Shown one piece after another: positions 1 through 6,188 of a stretch of 6,188 nt of DNA (position 1 is the first letter of the stretch; each line of letters opens with the position of its first letter). Both the position numbers and the translations under genes were made by a program. The notes under the pieces are model-generated. The model saw only the letters and a list, made by a program, of their open reading frames with translations, did no database searches and was not told where the DNA came from. The DNA is taken from contig JAHEEL010000140.1 of the NCBI GenBank assembly GCA_024640745.1, forward strand, positions 1 through 6,188. Direction: 5' to 3'. Source of the DNA: Actinomycetes bacterium. GTDB taxonomy: Bacteria; Actinomycetota; Acidimicrobiia; Spongiisociales; UBA5794.

Positions 1-237
1 CTCAAGATCGTTGTCTCTGCGGGCCTCGTTGCGCTCCCGGCAGCCGGCTACTTCCTGGTCCGCTCGATGGGGGTCGATCGGCTCGTCGCTGCCGTCGCTG
101 CTTCCGGCGCTGCCGCGTTCGTGTTCATGGAGAGCTACGACATCTTCGGCGGCAACATCAAGTCGACCCTCGCCGGCGAATTCTCATTTTCCTGGTCATT
201 GACGCTGGCCCTGGCGTATCTCGCGCTGGATTCCTGA
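1..237 (+). pseudogene. GT-C-like polytopic membrane protein, proximal fragment (5' cut by window edge, ends at in-frame TGA)
   Basis: The frame is open from base 1 and reads 78 codons before TGA. The residues match 133-210 of the complete paralogue at 2832-5030 without a gap, so about 132 N-terminal residues, including the first membrane helix and the expected catalytic first outer loop, lie outside the window. Visible are two hydrophobic segments (about codons 1-22 and 27-47), then the loop motif FGGNIKSTLAGEF at codons 49-61, then the start of another helix (SWSLTLALAYLAL). The paralogue shares FGGNIK.TL.G.F and SWS here. On its own this fragment would stop in the middle of the membrane domain and should not work. 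It belongs to the same reading frame as the distal part at 259-1803; the two are best regarded as one interrupted gene. The alternative is that the TGA is a sequencing or assembly error and the gene is intact. Confidence 0.75.
235..237 (+). other. In-frame TGA stop interrupting the membrane protein gene
   Basis: Reading the gene in frame from base 1, codon 79 is TGA. In the ungapped alignment with the paralogue this codon falls on Arg211 (CGG at 3462-3464), in a short charged loop between two membrane helices. A CGA to TGA transition would produce it. TGA is a normal stop here: it ends both the interrupted gene (1801-1803) and the methyltransferase (2505-2507), so recoding is unlikely. No frameshift is needed to join the two halves. 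Confidence 0.85.
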
Positions 238-258
238 GATGTCCGGGCGGGCGGCCGC

Positions 259-1803
259 GTGCAGGCGTGGCCCGGCGTGGTCCTCGCCCTCGTCACCCTG
301 TCGCACGTCGTCTCGACGATCGTCGTCGTTGCAGCCACCGTCCCGTGGCTCCTCCGGCGGCGAAGCGCTCGAACCGTCGGCACCTCCTGGCTCGTCGGCT
401 TCGGTCTCACCGCGTTCTGGTCGGTGCCGTTCGTCGTGCGGGTCATGCAGGGGCTGACGACCGACATGCGGTGGGGCGCCGTGACGAACCTCGTCGGCGC
501 CGAATCCCCGGTGCCGCTCGAGATCGTCCCCGCGGTGCTGCTTGCGGTCGGTGGCGTGGCGTGGTGCGTGGTCCGACGCGCCGAGGTGGCCCCGCTGATC
601 TCGCTTGGGGTAGTCGCGCTGGTCGGTTACTTCCTGCTTCCCTGGATTGGCGTCGGTGTGCTCAACAACGGTCGCCTATTGCCGTATTGGTATGTGACGG
701 TGTATCTCTTCGCCGGGATCGCTGTGGGTGCCGGCGCCGTCGCGCTCGGCCGGATGCGCACTGCGGCGAGCAACGGAGCGGCACGCTATGCCCTGGTGGC
801 CGCAGCGCTCGTAGCGCTATTCAGCGTGGCGCTGGTGCGCGATGTGACGCACTGGGTGGCATGGGACTTCACCGGGTACGAAGGGAAGGCGGCGTTCGGG
901 GAGTACGACGCATTGATGCAGACGATCGACGATCTTCCGCCCGGCCGCATCATGTGGGAAGAGAACGACGCGATGTATCGCTACGGCACCCAACTCGCCC
1001 TCATGCTCTTCCCGTACTGGAGCTCGGAGCATCCTTCGATGGCGGGGGTGTATCAGGAGTCGTCGTTGACGACGCCGTTCAATCTCATCAACGCCAGTGA
1101 GGTTGGGTTCCAGAGCTCGCGGCGGATTGCCGGCCTGCGCTACTCCGGGATGGACTTCGATCGCGGGATCGCCCACCTTGCGCTGTACGGTGCCCGCTAC
1201 TACGTCTCGTTCACCCCGGAGGCGGCGGCCGCCGCCCGTGCTGCGGGGCTCGACACCGTCGCGGACGCTTCGCCGTGGGTCGTCTTCGCCCTGCCGTCGA
1301 GCGATCTCGTCGAAGCCGGCCGCTTCACACCGTCGGTATGGAACGGACACGGCGGGTTCACGAAGGCATCGCTCGACTGGTACGACGACGTCGAGCGCCT
1401 GGACCAGTGGCTGGTGGCCGACGGCCCGCAGGACTGGCCGAGGGTGGACAAGGTCGAAGAACGGCGTGAAGTTCACCTGCTGGACGAGTCGGCGGCCGCT
1501 GCCGCCGTGAGCGATGTGGTATTCGACGCTCATCGCATCTCGTTCGAAACCGCCGCGGTCGGCGTACCACACCTGATCAAGATGTCCTACTTCCCGAACT
1601 GGACCGCCAAAGGCGCCGAAGGTCCGTACCGGGCCGCGCCGTCGTTGATGATCGTCGTGCCGACCGAGCAATCCGTCGTGCTCGAATTCTCGCGATCACG
1701 GGTCGAGTACCTTGGCTTGGTGATCACCTTCACATCCCTCGTTCTCGTCATCGCCTGGGTCTGGAGGCGGAGGCCCGGTCGACGGGACGAAGTGAGCGTC
1801 TGA
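259..1803 (+). CDS. GT-C-like polytopic membrane protein, distal fragment with C-terminal extracytoplasmic domain
   Basis: This is the open frame downstream of the TGA, in the same frame as 1-237; GTG at 259 is the first possible start but has no convincing ribosome binding site, so it is probably not a real start. The 514 residues contain about six membrane helices in the first 190 or so (for example VVLALVTLSHVVSTIVVVAA, TSWLVGFGLTAFWSVPFVV, LISLGVVALVGYFLLPWIGV, YVTVYLFAGIAVGAGAVAL), then a large soluble region, then one last helix (LGLVITFTSLVLVIAWVW) and an Arg-rich tail. The soluble region has LPPGRIMWEEN, PYWSSEHPSM and, near the end, SYFPNWTAKGAEGPYRAAPS, which resembles the C-terminal beta domain of YfhO-like and PTPS-related membrane proteins. 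All are shared with the gene at 2832-5030. The stop overlaps the start of the methyltransferase by one base, so the two were translationally coupled. Function is inferred to be transfer or handling of a lipid-linked sugar outside the membrane; the substrate is unknown. Confidence 0.75.
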   Translation: MQAWPGVVLALVTLSHVVSTIVVVAATVPWLLRRRSARTVGTSWLVGFGLTAFWSVPFVVRVMQGLTTDMRWGAVTNLVGAESPVPLEIVPAVLLAVGGVAWCVVRRAEVAPLISLGVVALVGYFLLPWIGVGVLNNGRLLPYWYVTVYLFAGIAVGAGAVALGRMRTAASNGAARYALVAAALVALFSVALVRDVTHWVAWDFTGYEGKAAFGEYDALMQTIDDLPPGRIMWEENDAMYRYGTQLALMLFPYWSSEHPSMAGVYQESSLTTPFNLINASEVGFQSSRRIAGLRYSGMDFDRGIAHLALYGARYYVSFTPEAAAAARAAGLDTVADASPWVVFALPSSDLVEAGRFTPSVWNGHGGFTKASLDWYDDVERLDQWLVADGPQDWPRVDKVEERREVHLLDESAAAAAVSDVVFDAHRISFETAAVGVPHLIKMSYFPNWTAKGAEGPYRAAPSLMIVVPTEQSVVLEFSRSRVEYLGLVITFTSLVLVIAWVWRRRPGRRDEVSV

Positions 1804-2507
1804 TGAGCGATCCAATAGCCAATTGGGACGACGTTGCTGCGTGGTGGCGCGCCGAGGTTGCGACCGACCCGGTCTATCGGGAGGACGTTGCTCCCATGGT
1901 TGACCAGTTGATGGGCCCGTCCGCCGGTACCGTGCTCGAGCTCGGCTGCGGTGACGGCCAGTGGCTCAAACGACTCGCCGATCACGGCGCACCCGTGTTC
2001 GGATGTGATCGCTCGGAGCAACTCCTGACCGATGCACGCGCGGTGTGCCCGGTAGCCCTGTGCTCGCTGCCGTCACTTGCATGGCTGCGCGACGAAGCGG
2101 TCGACACCGCTCTGTCCGTATTCGTTTTGGACTTGCTCGACGATGTCGCCACCTTCTTCGCGGAGGCTCGGCGCGTCGTCGCGTCCGGCGGCGCTTTGGT
2201 CGTTGTCATCAACCATCCGATCTTCACCGCACCCGGGTCGGGGCCGTTCATGGATCCCGACCTCGAGGTGTTCTGGCGCTGGGGCGAGTACTTGAGCGAC
2301 GGTGCGAGTCGGATCCCGGCCGGTGAGCGTACGGTGGCCATGCATCACCGTTCCGTCGCGCATCTCCTGACGGACGCAGCCGACGCGGGATGGCACCTCG
2401 ATGAGCTGCTCGAGGCCCCGCTCGGGCGCGCGGCGATCGAGCGAGAACCGTCATACGCCGGTCAAGAGAGCATCCCCCGATTCCTCGGTGCTCGCTGGGT
2501 GCGCTGA
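1803..2507 (+). CDS. Class I SAM-dependent methyltransferase
   Basis: The 234-residue protein has the Rossmann-type methyltransferase signature: motif I TVLELGCGDG at residues 43-52 (SAM binding), the acidic end of strand 2 in VFGCDRS (Asp69), a motif like DTALSVFVLDLLDD at 101-114, and ARRVVASGGALVVVI at 122-136 for strand 5. This is the Methyltransf_11/25 layout; the length is normal for a stand-alone enzyme. No membrane helix or signal peptide is seen, so it should be cytoplasmic. The C-terminal third (HHRSVAHLLTDAADAGWHLDEL, continuing to a Trp/Arg end) is typical of small-molecule methyltransferases and sets substrate choice, which I cannot name. ATG at 1803 overlaps the upstream TGA by one base (TGATG), with a weak purine-rich GAAGTGAG at 1789-1796, indicating translational coupling. 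Placed between two related GT-C-like proteins, it may methylate a sugar or lipid precursor that they handle; this is inference. Confidence 0.9.
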   Translation: MSDPIANWDDVAAWWRAEVATDPVYREDVAPMVDQLMGPSAGTVLELGCGDGQWLKRLADHGAPVFGCDRSEQLLTDARAVCPVALCSLPSLAWLRDEAVDTALSVFVLDLLDDVATFFAEARRVVASGGALVVVINHPIFTAPGSGPFMDPDLEVFWRWGEYLSDGASRIPAGERTVAMHHRSVAHLLTDAADAGWHLDELLEAPLGRAAIEREPSYAGQESIPRFLGARWVR

Positions 2508-2555
2508 TTCAAGGTCGGTCGCGGCTGCGCCGATAGCTAATGGATCGTCGCGTAT

Positions 2556-2560
2556 GGAGG
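2556..2560 (+). promoter_or_regulatory. Ribosome binding site that sets the start of the small protein gene
   Basis: GGAGG lies six bases before ATG 2567. An in-frame ATG at 2540 lies upstream of this site and has no comparable purine tract, so 2567 is preferred as the start. Confidence 0.7.
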
Positions 2561-2566
2561 CTCTCA

Positions 2567-2797
2567 ATGACGGACCACCTCGTCGCATTCGAATATGGGA
2601 CCGGCCAGGTATGGGGCTGCGTCAAGGCCCGCTCGAGCAGCGAGATCAGCGCGATGGTGCCGGAGGTCGACGTCTACGACGCTCCGCCACCCTGGATGGG
2701 TTCGGGAGAGGTGCGGCTCCTGCGCGAGCGCGCCGTGTATCTGTCGAGCCACGCGCTCGACTCGATTCTCCACCGGCGCACACCGGCAACGTCATAA
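2567..2797 (+). CDS. Small conserved-looking hypothetical protein, 76 residues
   Basis: I do not recognise a named family. The protein begins MTDHLVAFEYGTGQVWGCV, has an acidic, Pro-rich centre (EVDVYDAPPPWMGSG at about residues 33-47) and a basic, helix-prone C-terminal part (VRLLRERAVYLSSHALDSIL). There is no signal peptide or membrane helix; it is probably a small soluble alpha/beta protein. The pattern of an N-terminal strand with Tyr-Gly and Trp followed by a 'PE(V/L).V.D.PP.WM' type segment is reminiscent of short uncharacterised proteins in other bacteria, but that is recollection, not a search. It is a real gene rather than a chance frame because it has a GGAGG ribosome binding site at ideal spacing and fills most of the gap between the methyltransferase (59 bases upstream) and the membrane protein (34 bases downstream). 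A longer version from ATG 2540 (85 residues) is possible but less likely. It is probably co-transcribed with its neighbours. Confidence 0.7.
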   Translation: MTDHLVAFEYGTGQVWGCVKARSSSEISAMVPEVDVYDAPPPWMGSGEVRLLRERAVYLSSHALDSILHRRTPATS

Positions 2798-2817
2798 CCA
2801 CTCGACGGACGGTCATC

Positions 2818-2823
2818 GGGGAG
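2818..2823 (+). promoter_or_regulatory. Ribosome binding site for the complete GT-C-like gene
   Basis: GGGGAG is followed after eight bases by the double ATG at 2832 and 2835. This fixes the start there rather than at the further upstream in-frame codons, which lie inside the small gene in another frame. Confidence 0.65.
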
Positions 2824-2831
2824 AGCAGCGC

Positions 2832-5030
2832 ATGATGTCGGTCCGCCCTCCACCCGTATCGCTTCGGGGTCGACGCCCCGCACCGGAGCCCGATCGTGAC
2901 GCGCCAAGTTGGTTCATCGCCGTCCTGGTGGGAATCCCATCGCTGCTCATCCTGGTGACGACGCTCGGCGTGTTGGACTTCTCCGGTACCGATGCCGGGA
3001 CGATCGTGCAGTTCCCCGAGTTGTTCCGGGCGAACACCCCGACCGGGGGAGACATTGGCGCGCACGTACTCCTGCCGCAGATCCTCGAGGAATCCGTCCT
3101 GGCTTCGGGCCGGCTCTTGGGGTGGAGCAACGCGTGGTTTGCCGGCTTTCCCGTTCTCTTCTTCTATCCGCCGCTGCCCATGCTCTCGATCGTCGCTCTC
3201 GATGTCTTCCTGCCGTACGGGGTCGCCTTCAAGATCGCCGTCGTAGCCGGGCTCGTTGCACTCCCCGGGTGCACCTATCTGCTCGTCCGGTGGCTCGGCT
3301 TCGACCGCATCGTTGCCGCTGTTGCATCGATGGGAGGCGGGCTGTTCGTGTTCATGATGAGCTACGTCGACTTCGGCGGCAACATCAAGACGACGCTGAT
3401 CGGTGGATTCGCCCACTCCTGGTCGATTGCGTTTGCAGTCCTCTACATCGGTCTGATCGGTCGGGCGGTTCGCGAACGGAGACCGTTCGAGCCGTTGCCG
3501 GGGATTCTCCTCGCACTGCTGGCCTTGTCGCACGTAGCGTCGGCGGTTGCCGTCGTATGCGCGACGGCGGTCTTCTTGGTCTTTCGACGATCCGCGGTGC
3601 GGACCATCGTTGCGTCGTGGGCGCTGGGGTTCGGCCTCGCGGCCTTCTGGGCGCTTCCGTTCGCCTGGTTCGCGGCACAGGGCATGATGCCCGATCCCGG
3701 CTGGTTGCCGAATGGGAACCTGACGGGTCCCAACTCGCCGTTCCCGGGCGAGATTGCGATTGTGCTCGGCATCGCTGCGCTTGCTCTGGCCTGGACCGTC
3801 GCCCGCCGGGATCGGGTCGGTCTCCTCGTATCGCTAACGGCGATCCCACTCGTGGCGTATTTGGCACTGCCGGGGCTCGGGATCTCGCGCACCTGGGCGA
3901 TCCGCCTCCTGCCCTACTGGTTCTACGGGCTGTTCGTACTCGCCGGAATCGGCATCGGGCTCGGTGTCGCGAGGATTGGCAGGCAGGTACTCACGCAGCG
4001 CGACGTGACCGCAGCACTCGCGGCAGTGACGGCGGCGCTTGCAATCGTGGTGACGACACCGCAGGCACTCGAGCTGAGCCGCTGGGCGGATTCGAGCTTC
4101 TCCGGATACGAGAGCAGATCCGGGTACGACGAGTATGCCGCGCTGATGATGGCGCTCGACGGCCTGCCGCCGGGCCGAGTGATTTGGGAGTACAACCTCG
4201 ACATGGCCCGGTACGGGAGCGACGGCGCGCTGATGGCCATCCCCTACTGGAGTCCCGACCACCCCTCGATGCAGGGCCTCTATCGCGACTCGTCGTTGAC
4301 CGCGCCATTCAACTTCCTCAATCAGAGCGAGGTGAGCGCAGAACCGTCGCTCCGCACGCCCGGACTCGCCTATCACCCGATGGATTTCGACCGGGCAAAG
4401 GCCCACCTCGATCTCTACGCCGTTCGCTACTACGTCAGCTACACCGACGTGGCCGCAGCGGCTGCGTTCGAGGCGGGTCTGATACCGGTGGCCGATGCCG
4501 GGCCCTGGGAGGTATTCGAGCTTCCCGAATCGCCGCTCATCGACGTGGCGCGCCTCGAGCCGTCGGTCTGGGCGGGCACGGACGATTTCGCAGTGGCGGC
4601 ACTGGATTGGTACGACGACGTCACCGCGCTCGATCACTGGCTCGCCGAATCCGGGCCGGACGAATGGGAACGCGTCGCGTCGATCGCCGAGCGGCCGGCG
4701 ACGGATGCGCGTGGCTCGGAGGTGGCGCCCGGCGCGGTCACGAATGTACGGATCGACGACCACCGGATCTCGTTCGACACTACGGCGATCGGCACGCCGC
4801 ATCTTGTGAAGGTCTCGTACTTCCCCAATTGGACGGCGAACGGTGCGTCCGGGCCGTACCGGGCGGCTCCTTCGCTGATGCTCGTCGTACCGGAGCAAGA
4901 GTCCGTCGTGTTGACGTTCGAGCGTTCCGGGCCCGAGACGGCCGGAATCGCGTTGACCGTTGCCTCGATTGCTCTCGTCGCCGCATGGTGGTACCGACAT
5001 CGAAGGCGCACCCGGTCACGGCCGACGTAG
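2832..5030 (+). CDS. GT-C-like polytopic membrane protein (PTPS-related / YfhO-like), complete paralogue
   Basis: The 732-residue protein has a short Pro/Arg-rich cytoplasmic tail (1-25), a first helix at about 27-49, and an outer loop with TGGDIGAH (Asp74, His78). An acidic residue in the first outer loop is the usual catalytic position of GT-C glycosyltransferases. By eye about ten more helices follow up to residue 410, including VAFKIAVVAGLVALPGCTYL and LLPYWFYGLFVLAGIGIGLG. Next come an extracytoplasmic domain of about 290 residues (LPPGRVIWEYN at 445-455, PYWSPDHPSM at 471-480, SYFPNWTANGASGPYRAAPS at 662-681), a last helix at about 703-721 and an RHRRRTRSR tail. The architecture matches membrane proteins annotated as '6-pyruvoyl-tetrahydropterin synthase-related', a misleading name; they are not pterin enzymes. 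The likely role is transfer of sugars from a lipid carrier to an outer-face acceptor. Its relative at 1-1803 aligns without gaps over 600 residues. The start is set by GGGGAG at 2818-2823; ATG 2835 is a near-equal alternative. Confidence 0.85.
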   Translation: MMSVRPPPVSLRGRRPAPEPDRDAPSWFIAVLVGIPSLLILVTTLGVLDFSGTDAGTIVQFPELFRANTPTGGDIGAHVLLPQILEESVLASGRLLGWSNAWFAGFPVLFFYPPLPMLSIVALDVFLPYGVAFKIAVVAGLVALPGCTYLLVRWLGFDRIVAAVASMGGGLFVFMMSYVDFGGNIKTTLIGGFAHSWSIAFAVLYIGLIGRAVRERRPFEPLPGILLALLALSHVASAVAVVCATAVFLVFRRSAVRTIVASWALGFGLAAFWALPFAWFAAQGMMPDPGWLPNGNLTGPNSPFPGEIAIVLGIAALALAWTVARRDRVGLLVSLTAIPLVAYLALPGLGISRTWAIRLLPYWFYGLFVLAGIGIGLGVARIGRQVLTQRDVTAALAAVTAALAIVVTTPQALELSRWADSSFSGYESRSGYDEYAALMMALDGLPPGRVIWEYNLDMARYGSDGALMAIPYWSPDHPSMQGLYRDSSLTAPFNFLNQSEVSAEPSLRTPGLAYHPMDFDRAKAHLDLYAVRYYVSYTDVAAAAAFEAGLIPVADAGPWEVFELPESPLIDVARLEPSVWAGTDDFAVAALDWYDDVTALDHWLAESGPDEWERVASIAERPATDARGSEVAPGAVTNVRIDDHRISFDTTAIGTPHLVKVSYFPNWTANGASGPYRAAPSLMLVVPEQESVVLTFERSGPETAGIALTVASIALVAAWWYRHRRRTRSRPT

Positions 5031-5143
5031 CCGGCGAGTGATTCCCCCTGCGCTTCACACCGGCACCCGGGGTGGCTACGGCGCTTCGACCCGAGCCCAC
5101 GGCGCTCGCGCCGCAGCCCGACGCTGAATCACCGGTCACCCGA

Positions 5144-5149
5144 TACCAT
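5144..5149 (+). promoter_or_regulatory. Putative -10 element for leaderless uvrC transcription
   Basis: TACCAT fits the actinobacterial TAnnnT -10 consensus and ends eight bases before ATG 5158, so transcription would begin at or within a base or two of the start codon. No purine-rich ribosome binding site lies before this ATG, which agrees with a leaderless message. No good -35 box is visible; CTGAAT at 5124-5129 is the nearest and its 14-base spacing is too short. Confidence 0.45.
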
Positions 5150-5157
5150 CCGTATCG

Positions 5158-6188
5158 ATGTTGCGCCGTCCGCCCCCGTCAGAGATTCCGGACGGTCCCG
5201 GTGTCTACCTGTTCCGGGACGAGCACGGCGCGGTGCTCTACGTCGGCAAGGCAAAGTCGCTGAGAAGACGACTCGCCAACTACTTCGGCGCGGATGTTCG
5301 TGGCAAGACGGCGTCGCTGGTAGACGCCGCAGCGAGTGTCGACTGGATCGTGACGCCGTCCGAAGTCGACGCGATCATGGCCGAATACTCGCTGGTCCAA
5401 GAGCATCAACCGCGGTACAACATTCGACTCCGCGACGACAAGAGCTTTCCCTATTTGGCGCTCACCGTCGACCAGGAGTGGCCGCGTGCGCTGGTCGTAC
5501 GGGGGAAGCGCCGCCGGGGAGTTCGGTACTTCGGTCCATACGCCCATGCCTATGCGATTCGTCAAACGCTCGATCTGATGCTCCGGACCTTCCCCGTACG
5601 CACCTGCACCGATGCGAAGTTCCGGCGGCATGAGGCCGCGGGCCGGCCCTGCCTGTTGTTCCACATCGAGAAGTGCGCCGGTCCATGCGTCGGCGAGGTG
5701 GAACCGGCCGACTACCGCGAGCTCGTGGAAGGGCTGGCCTCGTTCTTCGAGGGAGCATCGGAGGAGGTCACCGGCCGTCTCACCCGCGAGATGCACGCGG
5801 CGGCCGAGGATCAGCGCTACGAGCAGGCCGCACGGCTTCGCGACCGGCTCAGCGCCGTCTCCGCAGCGATGGAACGCCAGGAGCTGGTGACCGAACGTCC
5901 CGACGACTTCGACGTGCTGGCCGTCGCCGACGACGAGCTGGAGGCGGCACTCGTTGTGCTCCACGTTCGCCGGGGTCGCATCACCGGGCGCAAGGCAACG
6001 GTGATCGACCGGGTTGAAGACGTCGACACCGCCGCGCTCATCGGCATCCTCGTGACGGCGCTCTATGGGTCGGAGCGGCCGCCTCGCGAGGTGCTCGTGC
6101 AGGAGCTGCCCGACGATGCCGAGGTACGCGGTCGGTGGCTCACGGAACGGCGGGGGAGCCGAGTTTCGCTTCGCGTGCCGCAGCGGGG
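5158..6188 (+). CDS. uvrC: UvrC, excinuclease ABC subunit C (3' end outside the window)
   Basis: UvrC makes the two incisions around DNA damage in nucleotide excision repair, recruited by UvrB after UvrA has loaded it. The first 343 residues are visible, roughly half of the usual 600-680. Residues 13-90 are the GIY-YIG nuclease domain: GPGVYLFR (13-20), LYVGKAKSLRRRL (27-39), and the metal-binding Glu76 in AEYSLVQEHQPRYN, followed by the family hallmark LRDDKSFPYL (91-100). Four cysteines (150, 165, 173, 177) in RTC, RPC and EKCAGPC match the positions of the iron-sulphur cluster ligands described for UvrC; the last three keep the 8 and 4 residue steps. Residues 204-239 form the UVR helical pair that binds UvrB. 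The RNase H-like nuclease and helix-hairpin-helix domains are beyond the right edge. ATG 5158 is the only start that gives a normal N-terminus. The 127-base gap and its own -10-like site suggest a unit separate from the membrane protein genes. Confidence 0.97.
   Translation, partial: MLRRPPPSEIPDGPGVYLFRDEHGAVLYVGKAKSLRRRLANYFGADVRGKTASLVDAAASVDWIVTPSEVDAIMAEYSLVQEHQPRYNIRLRDDKSFPYLALTVDQEWPRALVVRGKRRRGVRYFGPYAHAYAIRQTLDLMLRTFPVRTCTDAKFRRHEAAGRPCLLFHIEKCAGPCVGEVEPADYRELVEGLASFFEGASEEVTGRLTREMHAAAEDQRYEQAARLRDRLSAVSAAMERQELVTERPDDFDVLAVADDELEAALVVLHVRRGRITGRKATVIDRVEDVDTAALIGILVTALYGSERPPREVLVQELPDDAEVRGRWLTERRGSRVSLRVPQR

Noticed and set aside
235..237. TGA read as an amino acid (recoding or selenocysteine)
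   Set aside because: TGA is used as the ordinary stop of two genes here, the aligned residue is Arg, not Cys or Trp, and the site is a non-catalytic loop. No selenocysteine-type hairpin is apparent just after it.
259..261. GTG as a true start of an independent shorter membrane protein
   Set aside because: There is no ribosome binding site, the homology continues in frame upstream through the TGA, and the product would lack the first helix and outer loop that GT-C-like enzymes need.
2508..2566. Promoter between the methyltransferase and the small gene
   Set aside because: GATAGCTAAT near 2532 is AT-rich for this DNA but has no TAnnnT hexamer or -35 partner at workable spacing; co-transcription from upstream is simpler.
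3834..5000. Long antisense open frame (388 codons), and the 710-codon frame at 2909-5041 on the + strand
   Set aside because: Both are shadows of the membrane protein gene caused by high GC. The translations are Arg/Pro-rich with no domain, and the real frame has clear homology to gene 1.
5100..5113. Inverted repeat CGGCGC-TC-GCGCCG between the membrane protein gene and uvrC, as a terminator
   Set aside because: The stem is only five to six pairs with a tiny loop and no T tract follows. Such palindromes arise by chance in DNA of this GC content. The nearby copy of ACGGCGCT at 5078-5085 does not change this.
5179..5964. Antisense open frame of 261 codons over uvrC
   Set aside because: The + strand encodes unmistakable UvrC motifs through this stretch; the antisense frame has no recognisable motif or start signal.

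Overview
The window is high-GC, gene-dense bacterial DNA with every supported gene on the + strand. High GC, short intergenic gaps, large actinobacterial-style GT-C membrane proteins and an apparently leaderless uvrC suggest an Actinomycetota member, possibly a deep or environmental lineage such as Acidimicrobiia. This taxonomic call is inference, since no rRNA or tRNA is present.

Layout: (1) 1-1803 is the 3' three quarters of a large polytopic membrane protein of the GT-C glycosyltransferase-like / '6-pyruvoyl-tetrahydropterin synthase-related' type, cut by the left window edge and interrupted by an in-frame TGA at 235-237. (2) 1803-2507 is a class I SAM-dependent methyltransferase whose ATG overlaps the previous stop by one base. 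(3) 2567-2797 is a 76-residue protein of unknown function with a strong ribosome binding site. (4) 2832-5030 is a complete, 732-residue paralogue of gene 1. (5) 5158-6188 is the N-terminal part of uvrC, running off the right edge, preceded by a -10-like element placed for leaderless transcription.

Genes 1 to 4 look like one transcription unit: spacings are -1, 59 and 34 bases. They form a 'membrane protein - methyltransferase - small protein - membrane protein' cassette, plausibly acting on an extracytoplasmic lipid-linked sugar or cell-envelope glycoconjugate. The substrate cannot be read from the sequence. uvrC (nucleotide excision repair) is separated by 127 bases and is probably an independent unit.

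The most notable observation is the TGA in gene 1. Aligned with gene 4, the two proteins are collinear from the window edge to their stops (601 codons each including the stop), and the TGA sits exactly opposite Arg211 of gene 4. The reading frame continues unbroken for another 522 codons after it, so this is either a very recent nonsense mutation or a base error, not an old decayed gene. I found no mobile element, CRISPR array, RNA gene or clearly new defence-type system.
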